The notes: a model not told the origin generated them from the letters alone. A DNA stretch of 64,000 nucleotides from a virus (IMGVR_UViG_3300037258_000590:124001-188000), one strand, 5' to 3'. Shown: positions 37,088 through 45,568, numbered from the stretch's first letter. Numbers and translations are program-made.

Positions 37088-37621
37088 GTGAAATCAGTCC
37101 CGATGAAAACCAGTGAGCTAGGCCATTTCATATGCGCAGCGCATGGCGGCTGCCTACACCAGGATCGCACCATCTACTCCAGCGGAGTCTGGGTGCAGTA
37201 CACCCTCGGGGGGATAACGCGCCACGGCAGTAGCGCCCATCAAGACTGTTTCGAGGCATGGGCACTCCGGGAAGCCGCACCAGTTGATCAGATGCCGCAG
37301 AGCGCGCCCGCAGAACCCGGCGTCAAGAACGAGCCGTGGCCGATAGCTAACGCCATCGCCTGCCTAGAAGAGGTGCGCGACCGCGAGAGCGGCAGCAACG
37401 CTGATCCCGCGCGTGCCGAGACAGTACGGCTGACCATCGATTACGCCATCGAGGTGGTCAAGGCCCTCAACACGATGCGCGAGCCGCAGCCGCCGGACCC
37501 GGCCGAGGAGGCACGCAAGGCAGTCCGCAAGTTCGCAGGCGAGCTGGGCCAGGCGATCGAGAACCTGGGGCTGGCCATGCAGGACATCGCTGACGGGAAC
37601 ATCCCGGAACGCGACGGCTAA
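37088..37621 (+). CDS. Hypothetical protein with N-terminal C/H residues
   Basis: 177 aa from GTG 37088 (ATG 37103 is an alternative). HFICAAHGGCLHQDRTIYSS and SAHQDCFEAWALREA could form a metal site; the C-terminal half is helical (KAVRKFAGELGQAIENLGLA). Not recognised. Confidence 0.65.
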   Translation: MKSVPMKTSELGHFICAAHGGCLHQDRTIYSSGVWVQYTLGGITRHGSSAHQDCFEAWALREAAPVDQMPQSAPAEPGVKNEPWPIANAIACLEEVRDRESGSNADPARAETVRLTIDYAIEVVKALNTMREPQPPDPAEEARKAVRKFAGELGQAIENLGLAMQDIADGNIPERDG

Positions 37622-37640
37622 CCGGAGACAGGAGACCCAG

Positions 37641-38015
37641 TTGAGCAACGCCGACGTCGGCGCGATCACCCCGCAAGACGTAGAAGCCTTTACCTCCGGC
37701 GCCTGCGGGCTGCTGGCTGAGGCGATCCATGAGACAACCGGCTGGGAACCGGCGTGTTTCTGGAACGGGTTCAGCGCATGCGGGCATGCGTTCGTGCGAA
37801 TGCCGGATGGTTTGTACCTGGATATCCGCGGAGTGCATACGCACCGGGAGATGCTGGACAGCCACTGGGGGCAGCCAGGAAAACGGCACGGCCGCCGCGG
37901 GGTCACCACGGCACACTACGCCAGCCCGCTTGCGCTTGGTGACCAGGCGGCCCTGACAGCGCGCGCCCGGCAGCTCGTGCCCGCCGTACTAGCCCTGGCA
38001 GCGCAGCCCGGCTGA
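37641..38015 (+). CDS. Hypothetical protein
   Basis: 124 aa, TTG start behind ACAGGAGACCCAG. GLLAEAIHETTGWEPACFWN, then ACGHAFVRMPDGLYLDIRGV and the W-G sequence HWGQPG. The order (catalytic-type Cys/His, HAFVRxPDGxYLDIxG) recalls small cysteine-protease or papain-like folds of phage origin, only a suggestion. Confidence 0.65.
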   Translation: MSNADVGAITPQDVEAFTSGACGLLAEAIHETTGWEPACFWNGFSACGHAFVRMPDGLYLDIRGVHTHREMLDSHWGQPGKRHGRRGVTTAHYASPLALGDQAALTARARQLVPAVLALAAQPG

Positions 38016-38024
38016 CCAGTTTCC

Positions 38025-38123
38025 GGCGAAACGTCCCGCCGGCCGGAACTTCCGGATAGCGGGGCGTCCGCGGGGGATAGCCGCCTCGCGCTGATGATGC
38101 CGAACCGTTTTTTATGACAGGAG
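38025..38123 (+). promoter_or_regulatory. Pseudoknot leader PK14 (loop partner lost)
   Basis: Hairpin 1 ACGTCCCGC/GCGGGGCGT and CCGGAACTTCCGG tip; hairpin 2 begins CGCGGGGG and ends CCTCGCG; GATGATGCC is kept but GGTCA is replaced by GAACC. Then TATGACAGGAG. Confidence 0.7.
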
Positions 38124-38131
38124 TGCTGATC

Positions 38132-38224
38132 GTGATCGGTATTTGCATCGGGTTTACGCGAATCGGTGAGGCGGCGACATGGCGGGAGGCCATGGCCGCT
38201 TGCACGACCTGGGCGAGTTCATGA
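38132..38224 (+). CDS. 30-aa ORF directly behind leader PK14
   Basis: GTG start with ideal spacing after GACAGGAG: VIGICIGFTRIGEAATWREA then MAACTTWASS. Very short; probably the start of a gene cut by a frameshift, the following 55-aa frame being its rest. Confidence 0.4.
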   Translation: MIGICIGFTRIGEAATWREAMAACTTWASS

Positions 38225-38346
38225 AGTCGGCGGCCGGTTTCGAACAGCGGGGCTGGCACGGGTTCGCCGCGGACTCGGCGGTCAGCGGGGTTCTGGTCCG
38301 GCTGATCGATGACGAGACGGTGCAGACCGGTTTCGCGGTGAGCTGA
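38179..38346 (+). CDS. 55-aa protein, possibly frameshift product
   Basis: ATG 38179 with AGGCGG upstream. MAGGHGRLHDLGEFMKSAAG, later GWHGFAADSAVSGVLVRLID. Overlaps the 30-aa frame by 46 bp. Internally sensible sequence. Confidence 0.5.
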   Translation: MAGGHGRLHDLGEFMKSAAGFEQRGWHGFAADSAVSGVLVRLIDDETVQTGFAVS

Positions 38347-38347
38347 G

Positions 38348-38659
38348 ATGACCACCGCGAAGACAAGCATGGTGCACTGCGGCGTGCCCCGGTGGGATGC
38401 CCGCGTGACAGACGCTGCCGGGAAGCCGGTGCCCGCATGGTACCCGCCATGGTCGCGCAGGTGGTTCATCATCCGCCGGGCGGCCGGAGAAGCCGGGGTG
38501 ACACTGGAAACCAGGATCCCGGGATGGCCCAGCGGAATAGCAAAGCACGATAACCAGGCTGCGGCCGAGATGGCGGCACGCGAAACCTGGCGCGGATACG
38601 CGGCAGAGGTGACCAGGATCACCGGCCGGGAACAGGAGAGCGAACCATGGACGAGCTGA
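38348..38659 (+). CDS. Hypothetical protein
   Basis: 103 aa. MTTAKTSMVHCGVPRWDARV then WYPPWSRRWFIIRRAAGEAG. Aromatic and basic. Next gene overlaps by 13 bp. Confidence 0.6.
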   Translation: MTTAKTSMVHCGVPRWDARVTDAAGKPVPAWYPPWSRRWFIIRRAAGEAGVTLETRIPGWPSGIAKHDNQAAAEMAARETWRGYAAEVTRITGREQESEPWTS

Positions 38660-38841
38660 TGGCCCCGGATGATGTCGTGACCCGGATAACCGAAGCAGCC
38701 GCTGATGCGGACGCGCTGGCGATCATGCGCGGCGTTCCGCACGCAATGCTGCTGGCCGTGGCGGACCTGCTGCACATCGACCCGTACGGCCACCACGACC
38801 CGTGGCTGCGCAAGGCCATCGTGACCGAAGCCAGGACCTGA
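38647..38841 (+). CDS. 64-aa helical protein
   Basis: MDELMAPDDVVTRITEAAAD then AMLLAVADLLHIDPYGHHDP. CAGGAG precedes the ATG (GAACAGGAGAGCGAACC). Not recognised. Confidence 0.6.
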   Translation: MDELMAPDDVVTRITEAAADADALAIMRGVPHAMLLAVADLLHIDPYGHHDPWLRKAIVTEART

Positions 38842-38848
38842 TGAGGAG

Positions 38849-39523
38849 ATGAACATTCCCGTGACCAGCGAGAAAACCGCTCTCGGCAGCTACACCGTAT
38901 GCGACCCCCCGTTCGACACGTATGGCAGCACCACCGTACCGCTGCGCACGCCGCACGGACCGGTAACGCTGCACGTCACCGACGACAGCCATGTATACGC
39001 CGACTCCAGCTACCGGGCGCGCGAGTATGACAGCAGCCCGAGCCTGAACGCGACAGTGGAGTGCTTTACCTGGAAAGGCGCCGATGTGATCGGCTCTGCG
39101 AACTTCTACGCTGACACCGGCTGGATGCCTAAATGCGACGAGCACTTCTCCGGGCGCGGACGAAATATCACCGCGAAGATGACCGCGGAAATCATCGCGC
39201 ACTGGTCAGCGGTGATAACGCGGTACATGACAGAGAACCCGCTGATCCCGGTGCACGCCGGATTCCGGGCTCAAGTGCTGGCCATGGGCAAGAAAAGCGC
39301 GGAGATCCGCAAGACCACGGAGGTACTGGCCGCATTGCGGGCCGATCACGCCAGGCTGCGCCGCGCGGTACGCCAGGCGCTTGCCGCCGAGCGCACTCTG
39401 CGCGAACCAGGCGGGATGAACGAGCCGCGCCCGTACGCCGATTACCAGAGCCACTACGCCAGCGGTTACGTCGTAGAGCTGGAGCAAGATGCAGCTCGCA
39501 AGGAGCACGACGCGAAATCGTGA
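38849..39523 (+). CDS. Hypothetical protein
   Basis: 224 aa; GAGGAG upstream. PFDTYGSTTVPLRTPHGPVT and TLHVTDDSHVYADSSYRARE in a beta-rich first half; helical second half AEIRKTTEVLAALRADHARL. Not recognised. Confidence 0.7.
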   Translation: MNIPVTSEKTALGSYTVCDPPFDTYGSTTVPLRTPHGPVTLHVTDDSHVYADSSYRAREYDSSPSLNATVECFTWKGADVIGSANFYADTGWMPKCDEHFSGRGRNITAKMTAEIIAHWSAVITRYMTENPLIPVHAGFRAQVLAMGKKSAEIRKTTEVLAALRADHARLRRAVRQALAAERTLREPGGMNEPRPYADYQSHYASGYVVELEQDAARKEHDAKS

Positions 39524-39563
39524 CCGGAGCCAAGACCCGCCGTACTGAGAACAGGAGACAGGC

Positions 39564-40178
39564 ATGCCCGGAATGACCCCCGCCGAACAACGTGACAAGC
39601 AGTACCGGGAGCTGGCGGCGACCATCGCGAGCCAGGCCCAGGCCATCGCGGACGGCACGCTGACCGGACCGTGTTACGCCCATGCGCGATTGATCCTGCG
39701 CAACGCTGAGCAGCTTGCAGCCGAGACGCCGGATGACCGGAGCGGCATGCCCGCCGCGGAACCCGGACCGGGTACCGGCACGCTAACCGAACGACGCAAG
39801 GCCGACCGCGCGCTGATGGCCGGCAGCGTAGCCGAGCTGGCCCGCCAGTACGGACTGCGCGCCGTGGTAACAGGCGAGCAGCACGGATCGCGGGAAACGT
39901 CTGTCAACCTGTCCGGCCCGCACGAACTGAAACTAACTGTGCACTTCCGCGGCGATTCTGTGCAACCAGATACCCACGTACTGATCTGGTACAGGGTGGA
40001 CCACCCGGTACCAGGCTCAGGTATCCAGTTGAACCCGGCGGTTTTCCGCAACGTCGATGCGCATCACGGCGCGGATGCCGCCGATGTCGTGCACGGATTC
40101 CAGGCGCTGTGCGAACTGCTGAAGCAGCGGTTCGCGGCCATCGCGGACGGGCGTGCGTTCATCATCCCTGACCGCTGA
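39564..40178 (+). CDS. Hypothetical protein
   Basis: 204 aa; ACAGGAGACAGGC upstream. Helical start EQRDKQYRELAATIASQAQA, then beta-type GPHELKLTVHFRGDSVQPDT and HVLIWYRVDHPVPGSGIQLN. Not recognised. Confidence 0.7.
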   Translation: MPGMTPAEQRDKQYRELAATIASQAQAIADGTLTGPCYAHARLILRNAEQLAAETPDDRSGMPAAEPGPGTGTLTERRKADRALMAGSVAELARQYGLRAVVTGEQHGSRETSVNLSGPHELKLTVHFRGDSVQPDTHVLIWYRVDHPVPGSGIQLNPAVFRNVDAHHGADAADVVHGFQALCELLKQRFAAIADGRAFIIPDR

Positions 40179-40185
40179 CGGATGC

Positions 40186-40338
40186 GGCGAAACGTCCCGC
40201 CGGCCGGAACTTCCGGATAACGGGGCGTCCCTGAGGGCCGGCCGCCTGCCGGACGGCAGCCTGTACGTCGTGATCCTGAGCACCCTGGACCAGCGCACCA
40301 GCACGTAAGTCAGCACCAGCAGCAGCACAAGACAGGAG
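40186..40338 (+). promoter_or_regulatory. Pseudoknot leader PK15 with insertion
   Basis: Hairpin 1 almost identical to PK14 (ACGTCCCGC ... CCGGAACTTCCGG ... GGGGCGT). The remainder is enlarged and lacks the GCTGACC loop and GGTCA; ends GACAGGAG. Confidence 0.55.
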
Positions 40339-40346
40339 AACCCGTA

Positions 40347-40823
40347 ATGATCGGGCTTGAACCGGAAGACGAGATCACCAGCGATGAAGACCTGATCCTC
40401 CTCGCAGAGGTCCGGGCGCGGATCGCGGCCCTGAAGCCGTACCACGTGGAAGACACGCGGATTCTGCGCCGGTTTGCCGAAGAGGCATTCGGCACGCGGG
40501 AAACCGCGGATAGCTGGCTGGCCGGGCAGGAAGCTGACCTCCGGCCGCACCTGGAAGTGGTGACGTGGAGCGCCGAGGAAGAGGAGCTGCTGGCGCTAAA
40601 GGCGCTGGAAGCGGCGATGGCAGCACTGGGCGAAAACACGACCGCGATCAACGAGGGCTACGTGCGCACGGTTGTCGAAGACGACACCGAGGACATCACC
40701 GGTGCCGTTGCCATCGAGATCCTGGGCGAGTACGTGGACTGGGAGCGGATGACCGAAGACCGCAAAGCGGTGCTGACCCAGGTCATGTACCGCGGCACCG
40801 GCTTCTACCTGGAAGGACGCTGA
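40347..40823 (+). CDS. Acidic hypothetical protein
   Basis: 158 aa. MIGLEPEDEITSDEDLILLA, EEEELLALKALEAAMAALGE, then YVDWERMTEDRKAVLTQVMY. Predominantly helical and negatively charged; such acidic small proteins sometimes mimic DNA, which is speculative here. Confidence 0.65.
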   Translation: MIGLEPEDEITSDEDLILLAEVRARIAALKPYHVEDTRILRRFAEEAFGTRETADSWLAGQEADLRPHLEVVTWSAEEEELLALKALEAAMAALGENTTAINEGYVRTVVEDDTEDITGAVAIEILGEYVDWERMTEDRKAVLTQVMYRGTGFYLEGR

Positions 40824-40825
40824 TC

Positions 40826-41248
40826 ATGCTTGTCACAATTGTCCAGAATTCAGACGAGTACGCGCTCGTGCACCGAGCGGGGTGCACGGATATCAAGCGC
40901 CGGGAAATGCGGCAGCGAGCGTACCTGAGCCAGTGGGATGCCGACGTGGCAACTCAGCAGGAAGCAGCGAATGACGCCTGGTCGGATTTCATCGCTGAAG
41001 ACATGACCGAGGAGGCCGCCCTGGGCTACACCACATTCCTGCCCTGCTGCGCTGAACTGCCCGCAGCAGCGATTACCGTGCCGTGGGACCAAGCGCAGAC
41101 GAACATCGCAGCGCTAGCCCTGCACCGGATGGCGTTCTCGGCGCCGGATTCCGAAGTATCGGCGGAGATGCGCGAGACCGCGCGGGCAGCACACCAGACA
41201 CTGCGAACGGTCCTGGACGCGACCAGGCCCGGAGCCGGCGCGTCATGA
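40826..41248 (+). CDS. Hypothetical protein
   Basis: 140 aa. MLVTIVQNSDEYALVHRAGC then TTFLPCCAELPAAAITVPWD. The VHRAGCxDI type of start is found in small actinophage proteins (from memory). Ends in ATGA overlap with an 11-aa ORF. Confidence 0.65.
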   Translation: MLVTIVQNSDEYALVHRAGCTDIKRREMRQRAYLSQWDADVATQQEAANDAWSDFIAEDMTEEAALGYTTFLPCCAELPAAAITVPWDQAQTNIAALALHRMAFSAPDSEVSAEMRETARAAHQTLRTVLDATRPGAGAS

Positions 41249-41322
41249 CAGCGGAGCAGCTGCTCGTCAAAAACGCCTGATCAGCTCTTACCAAGAACCA
41301 TTTCCAGACAGGAGACACCACG

Positions 41323-41697
41323 ATGCAGCAGCACGTCACGATCAGCAAGCGCCGGGAAAGCCGAGAGGGCATTGAACGGGCGCTGACTCATCACGCAGAA
41401 CATGGCCGGATCGGTGTCTGGAGCCGCGGAGCGCACGACAGTGGCCACACGATATGCCTGATCGGCGGTCGCTGGCTGGAAACGCGCTCGCTGCGGGAGA
41501 CGGCGCTGGTCGTGCTCGCGCTGGCCAGTGCGGAGCAGGGCAGCCGTCCGCGGAAGCTGAGTGACATGGACCCCGCTGAGCAGCACCAGGTGGCAAAACG
41601 GGCGATGGCGCAAATCGGGGCTGAACTGCAGGCTGCCGCGCCGCAGATCAGCGCGATCATGACCGGCCAGGCCGTGCCGGAGACCAGGACCCTATGA
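41323..41697 (+). CDS. Hypothetical protein
   Basis: 124 aa; ACAGGAGACACC upstream. RREGIERALTHHAEHGRIGV-type helix, HDSGHTICLIGGRWLETRSL and a helical C-terminus. Its last bases are part of the 44-bp duplication. Confidence 0.65.
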   Translation: MQQHVTISKRRESREGIERALTHHAEHGRIGVWSRGAHDSGHTICLIGGRWLETRSLRETALVVLALASAEQGSRPRKLSDMDPAEQHQVAKRAMAQIGAELQAAAPQISAIMTGQAVPETRTL

Positions 41698-41720
41698 GGA
41701 GAAAGACAATGGATGATGAG
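41677..41720 (+). repeat. 44-bp direct repeat, copy 1
   Basis: CCGGAGACCAGGACCCTATG and onward to GACAATGGATGATGAG, identical to 42789-42832. It covers a gene end, an AGGAG site and a start codon (ATG 41709), but the frame that follows here is short and low in coding character. Confidence 0.85.
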
Positions 41721-41814
41721 GGCGCTGGGGAAGCTCTGACGGCCCGGAACCGGGCAACTGGCCGGTTCCGGACGGGGAAGCTTCCCCAGCCATCACGACG
41801 GGAGACTGAGCACC

Positions 41815-42045
41815 ATGCGTATCCACCCGCGCTACCTGCAACTCCGTGACCTCGCGGACCGGGCTGGCATCCACCCGTCACGCTGCTGGCGATGCAAGAA
41901 CGACAACAGCGGCTGGAAGATCGGTGAGGATGACGGCCGCGATCCGGACTACGTGGGCTGGCAATGCCAGCGCTGCGGCGCCGCGAACGGCCTGAGCCGG
42001 GGCGCCATCCGCGCTCGCATCCGCAGGGCTGCGGACAAGCAATGA
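41815..42045 (+). CDS. Zinc-ribbon protein
   Basis: 76 aa; GACGGGAGAC upstream. SRCWRCKNDNSGWK and QCQRCGAANGLSRGAIRARI give a Cys4 zinc ribbon about 30 residues apart, followed by a basic helix. The DNA of the last third (from CCAGCGCTGCGG) is duplicated at 42693-42756. Probably nucleic-acid binding. Confidence 0.75.
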   Translation: MRIHPRYLQLRDLADRAGIHPSRCWRCKNDNSGWKIGEDDGRDPDYVGWQCQRCGAANGLSRGAIRARIRRAADKQ

Positions 42046-42071
42046 CCACCGGGACGGCAAGGAGGACGCGC

Positions 42072-42212
42072 GTGCCAGACGACCCGTACGGCGATCCTGA
42101 CGGCCTTACCTCCCGGTGGGTGTCCGCGGGCGAGCCTGATCACCCCTTCAAGGGCGACGGCAAACGGCGCGGCGAATGCGGGTGCACTCGCCGCGCCAGT
42201 CAGCACGACTAA
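42072..42212 (+). CDS. 46-aa small protein
   Basis: GTG 42072 with AAGGAGG at ideal distance; the frame also contains ATG 42042 (ATGA overlap). VPDDPYGDPDGLTSRWVSAG then GDGKRRGECGCTRRASQHD. Confidence 0.6.
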   Translation: MPDDPYGDPDGLTSRWVSAGEPDHPFKGDGKRRGECGCTRRASQHD

Positions 42213-42232
42213 CCAGAACAGGAGGCCCGGCC

Positions 42233-42523
42233 ATGCCGAGGTCGCAAATCACCGTCAACACGAATTGCGTAGCGGGTCAGCACGCCAGCGAGAAGAACAT
42301 CGAATTCAGCTCGCCGGTCGGCGGGGGGCTGATCAACTTCGAGATCACTCCTGATGACCAGCTGAAAGTGCACATCTGCCGGCAGGACCTCACGGTGCAG
42401 GTCTCGGCGGGCGAGCCAGGCCGGCCGGTTCGCTACGGCAATCTGCGCCTGGACCGGGCGCTGTACCGCGCCGCTAAGGCGTTCGTCACCGACTACGAGG
42501 CAAGACAGGAGAACGCGACGTGA
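42233..42523 (+). CDS. Hypothetical protein
   Basis: 96 aa; ACAGGAGGCC upstream. ITVNTNCVAGQHASEKNIEF, GGGLINFEITPDDQLKVHIC and a C-terminal helix: a small beta sandwich type. GTGA overlap with the next gene. Confidence 0.65.
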   Translation: MPRSQITVNTNCVAGQHASEKNIEFSSPVGGGLINFEITPDDQLKVHICRQDLTVQVSAGEPGRPVRYGNLRLDRALYRAAKAFVTDYEARQENAT

Positions 42524-42720
42524 TCTCAGACCTGACCGCTACCGACCGCGCCGTCAATGCGGCCCGCATCCTTGAGGTGCAGCAGCCTATCCGCGAAGGC
42601 AAGGACCCTGATGAGTCCGCGAGGCTCACCGAGCCCGAGCCTATGTGGAACACGAAGGTCGCCGTCGTGATGAACCTGCGAGCCAAGGATGCCAGCGCTG
42701 CGGGGCGGCGAACGGCCTGA
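42520..42720 (+). CDS. Chimeric 66-aa protein
   Basis: GTG 42520. MISDLTATDRAVNAARILEV and MWNTKVAVVMNLRAKDA look normal, then the frame enters the duplicated zinc-ribbon DNA out of phase (SAAGRRTA) and stops. The original C-terminus was lost in the recombination. Confidence 0.55.
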   Translation: MISDLTATDRAVNAARILEVQQPIREGKDPDESARLTEPEPMWNTKVAVVMNLRAKDASAAGRRTA

Positions 42721-42756
42721 GCCGGTCCGCTATCCGCGCTCGCATCCGCAGGACAA
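42693..42756 (+). repeat. Partial duplicate of zinc-ribbon gene 3' part
   Basis: CCAGCGCTGCGGGGCGGCGA onward to CGCTCGCATCCGCAGGACAA matches 41968-42036 closely. Not in frame with a start of its own. Confidence 0.75.
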
Positions 42757-42788
42757 GGAGCGCAGAACGATAAGCATCCCCTACGAGC

Positions 42789-42832
42789 CCGGAGACCAGG
42801 ACCCTATGAGGAGAAAGACAATGGATGATGAG
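42789..42832 (+). repeat. 44-bp direct repeat, copy 2
   Basis: Identical to 41677-41720. Here it supplies the ribosome-binding site and first codons (MDDE) of a real gene, so copy 1 is likely the derived one. Confidence 0.85.
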
Positions 42833-43081
42833 ATAGCGGCGGAACTGACAGCCCCAGAACGCGATGCCCTCTGGGGCATCCTGAACAGCCGCAGATACGT
42901 ACCCGCGTATGACCTTTGGGTCAGCCTAGAGGATCGCGGGCTGATCGGCCCGGGTCCCCGCCCTGACCTCGTGGACCCGACTCCGCTGGGCCGCGCGGTC
43001 TGGCACCGGCTGTTCGTCCCCGCAGGAGTGCGGGAGGCCAACGCCCGATTCGCCCGGCACTATGCCGAGTGGCAGGCATGA
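42821..43081 (+). CDS. Hypothetical winged-helix-like protein
   Basis: 86 aa from ATG 42821. MDDEIAAELTAPERDALWGI, then YDLWVSLEDRGLIGPGPRPD and TPLGRAVWHRLFV: the pattern LTxxExxALxxL ... LxxRGLI ... TPxGRAV resembles a small winged helix. DNA binding is possible. Confidence 0.65.
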   Translation: MDDEIAAELTAPERDALWGILNSRRYVPAYDLWVSLEDRGLIGPGPRPDLVDPTPLGRAVWHRLFVPAGVREANARFARHYAEWQA

Positions 43082-43126
43082 GCCCTGCCAGGGTAGCGGC
43101 CCCATGCCTAAGAGAGGGAGTACGAG

Positions 43127-43399
43127 ATGAGCGAGACCGCAGCCGCACTCGCGGCAGCGAAAGACATCCTCGAAAAAAGCAAGTGGCCCGCTGCCGCGCT
43201 GGACAGGGGGAACTTCGCCCCCGGCTGGGGCGTCGTGGACGGCCGGGGCAACTGGCTCGGCTGGTTCAGGATCAGAACCCCGGGCGGAGACGCCACGTGG
43301 ACCTACAGCGACCCCGGCGGGATCGCGGAGAAGATGGCCAGCAAGTGGGAGATAGCCCCCGGCGCGGTCCCTTACCTCGCTGGGACCTCGCCGACCTGA
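43127..43399 (+). CDS. Hypothetical protein
   Basis: 90 aa. AKDILEKSKWPAAALDRGNF then GRGNWLGWFRIRTPGGDATW, ends KWEIAPGAVPYLAGTSPT. Weak AGAGGGAG site. Followed by gene debris. Confidence 0.6.
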   Translation: MSETAAALAAAKDILEKSKWPAAALDRGNFAPGWGVVDGRGNWLGWFRIRTPGGDATWTYSDPGGIAEKMASKWEIAPGAVPYLAGTSPT

Positions 43400-43553
43400 A
43401 CCGCTCGGGCGCTCCCCGGCCAGGATGCAGACCTCTCCCCCAGGAGGCTCGCGCAAGTACAAGCCGAGATCACGGGGGAACGGGAGCGCCGGGCCGGCCT
43501 TGGACGCCGAGGACGCGCGTCTTTGCCGCCAGCGGGATATCAGCCAGCCCGAG
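43400..43553 (+). pseudogene. Decayed fragment of a 35117-type gene
   Basis: GCGCAAGTACAAGCCGAGAT and the bases up to GACGCGCGTCTTTGCCGCC correspond to the VQAEIATERERRAALAAEDA region of the 389-aa gene, but with frameshifts. No intact frame. Confidence 0.6.
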
Positions 43554-43570
43554 ACAGGAGAAATGTGATA

Positions 43571-43870
43571 ATGCAAACCATTCTTACCGTCATCGTCACC
43601 ACGCCCGACGACACTCCGGCGAACGTGGCCGACGCCATCGCCTACGCACTGGACAACCCCGCGAACTACCCGGATGACGCGGAGGACGTAAGCGGGTGGG
43701 ATGTCTATGTCGGTCCCGCAAGCTCCGGCTCTCCCCTCTACCTCTGGGAAGAGATCAAGCCGATCATCCACTCGGACGGGGCTTGGCCCGGCGACGACCT
43801 GGTTCCCGTAGTCGACCTGTGGCTGCAAAAGGCCGGGATCGACACCGGGTGGACACCGGACCCCGAGTAA
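43571..43870 (+). CDS. Hypothetical protein
   Basis: 99 aa from ATG 43571 (GTG 43565 possible; ACAGGAG ends at 43560). MQTILTVIVTTPDDTPANVA, DNPANYPDDAEDVSGWDVYV. Alpha/beta; not recognised. Confidence 0.65.
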   Translation: MQTILTVIVTTPDDTPANVADAIAYALDNPANYPDDAEDVSGWDVYVGPASSGSPLYLWEEIKPIIHSDGAWPGDDLVPVVDLWLQKAGIDTGWTPDPE

Positions 43871-43961
43871 ACCTCTAGTGCCTCCCGGCCGCTGGCTGCG
43901 GCGTCTGCCGCCCTGGCGGACGCTGCGGAACGACCAGGACCCGAGAAAAGGAAATCACCTG

Positions 43962-44246
43962 ATGGCTACATTCGCAGTGACCTACTGGCAGTCACATCAG
44001 TACAGCCTCACCGTGGACACGGCTGAGGTCATCCCGGCCGTACGCGACTGGGCCGGAAAAGCTAGCGACCCGGACGGGCGTATCGCGCGCACGCTCGCTG
44101 ACCTTGAGGCCGGGTGCATCCCGTCTGACCTTTACATCGTGGCCGAAGCGCTCGAAGAGGACGGCCAGCTGGTGGCCGCCGATGACGCGGAGCCGGACAG
44201 CTCGGACGAGCCCAGCGACTACAACGTGGAAGTTGTGGCGAAATGA
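43962..44246 (+). CDS. Hypothetical protein
   Basis: 94 aa; AAAAGGAAAT upstream. MATFAVTYWQSHQYSLTVDT, then DLYIVAEALEEDGQLVAADD with an acidic tail. The start is similar in style to small actinobacterial proteins on plasmids. ATGA overlap to next. Confidence 0.65.
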   Translation: MATFAVTYWQSHQYSLTVDTAEVIPAVRDWAGKASDPDGRIARTLADLEAGCIPSDLYIVAEALEEDGQLVAADDAEPDSSDEPSDYNVEVVAK

Positions 44247-44584
44247 ATCCCGCCGAGCGGCACCAGGCCCAGGCGCGGGCCGCGGAGCCGCTGATGGAAA
44301 ACTTGCTGGCCCGCCTGCGCAACCTCGCGGGCGAGCTGGAATCCCGGGGCTGGCAGTGCGAGGTCATTGACGGTTCATGGGTCTTCACGCTGCCGCAGAA
44401 GGGCCACGCAATGGCCCCGGGTGACACCGTAATCCGGGCAGACGACAGTGGCCTGGTCCCGCTCACCGGTGAAGTAACCGGCTGGGCCACGCGGGATCAC
44501 GAGAAGGTTTACGTGCTGTGGGGCACCGCAGACACGGCAACCGCCGAATACGCCAGCAAGCTGCGCGTAGTAACCCCCGGCTGA
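44243..44584 (+). CDS. Hypothetical protein
   Basis: 113 aa. RLRNLAGELESRGWQCEVID helix-strand, then HAMAPGDTVIRADDSGLVPL and KVYVLWGTADTATAEYASKL, an SH3-like tail. Not recognised. Confidence 0.65.
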   Translation: MNPAERHQAQARAAEPLMENLLARLRNLAGELESRGWQCEVIDGSWVFTLPQKGHAMAPGDTVIRADDSGLVPLTGEVTGWATRDHEKVYVLWGTADTATAEYASKLRVVTPG

Positions 44585-44605
44585 AACACAGACAGGAGCA
44601 TGACC

Positions 44606-45568
44606 ATGAGAACTGACTCGCTAGCCGTCGCAGAGCACGAAGCACGAGCCTATGCAGCGTGGCTGATCGCGCACGGCTACCACGAGGCCACCACATGGCG
44701 GTTCAGCACAGCGCTAAACAACTACGGGCTAGGCCACAGCCGCGCGATCTGTGCAACGGGCTACGCGGTCCGGTACGCGGGCACGCTGGTCCGGGACAAC
44801 GGCAGCACAGCGGAATACCCGACCGCGGGGGTCACGGTGTTCTGCCAGGATGATCAGCTGCCCATCAGCGAGCTGATCCAGGACGGCCGTGCGCTGGCCG
44901 CGTTCAGCAGCGATTCGGGTGCCACAGACGCGTTCCTGAGCTACACACCGTACTACGTAGCCAGCTGGAACCCGCGCGAGACGGATCTCCAGCGGAATCC
45001 AGCGGTCAACCCGGGCACCCTCCCGCTGGTGATCCTGCATGAACTGACCCCTGGGATCGCCGGAGACGGGCCGATGCGGTTCTTCGACCTGCGGCTGGTC
45101 CCAGCCGGTGACCTGGCCACAGGTGACCGGGTGCGCGTCGTGTCGGGCACGCACGGCGGCCTGCAAGGCGTCATCACGCACCCTGACGCACGACGACCGA
45201 TGGTGGAACTGGACCCGGTGTACGACCCGGCTGCGAACACCACCCGGCCATGGGGATCGCTGCACCAGGTCTCCCGGGCTGACCTGGAGCCGGGTGATAC
45301 GTGCGCGGACGGGCATGCGTTGCGGTGGGACGCGGAAAGCTACGCCACCCCGCGCTGGGTGCACGTCAGCGGTGCGGACCTGATGACGTGCACCACGGTC
45401 ATGGCCGATCCAGGCAGCCTGGCCCGCACGATGCCCGACTACGGCGACAACTGGCCAGCGAACCAGCCCGCCGCCTGCCGTCAGCACCCGGATTACTGCG
45501 TGAACTACCCGGACAACGATCACGGCCAGACCACCGCAATACCCTCGGCAGACGACATAGACGGCTAG
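44606..45568 (+). CDS. Large hypothetical protein with KOW-like segment
   Basis: 320 aa from ATG 44606 (8 bp after ACAGGAG; ATG 44600 would be too close). N-terminal EHEARAYAAWLIAHGYHEAT; central LATGDRVRVVSGTHGGLQGV with ITHPDARRPMVELDP resembles a KOW/SH3 barrel; C-terminal cysteines at CADG, MTCTT, ACRQHPDYC. Not recognised as a whole. Confidence 0.65.
   Translation: MRTDSLAVAEHEARAYAAWLIAHGYHEATTWRFSTALNNYGLGHSRAICATGYAVRYAGTLVRDNGSTAEYPTAGVTVFCQDDQLPISELIQDGRALAAFSSDSGATDAFLSYTPYYVASWNPRETDLQRNPAVNPGTLPLVILHELTPGIAGDGPMRFFDLRLVPAGDLATGDRVRVVSGTHGGLQGVITHPDARRPMVELDPVYDPAANTTRPWGSLHQVSRADLEPGDTCADGHALRWDAESYATPRWVHVSGADLMTCTTVMADPGSLARTMPDYGDNWPANQPAACRQHPDYCVNYPDNDHGQTTAIPSADDIDG

Noticed and set aside
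42926-43828. 300-codon minus-strand frame
   Set aside because: Spans three plus-strand genes and debris; the only long frame on this strand in the array and without a start site. A match to the words GEVCILAGER arises from the antisense of duplicated DNA.
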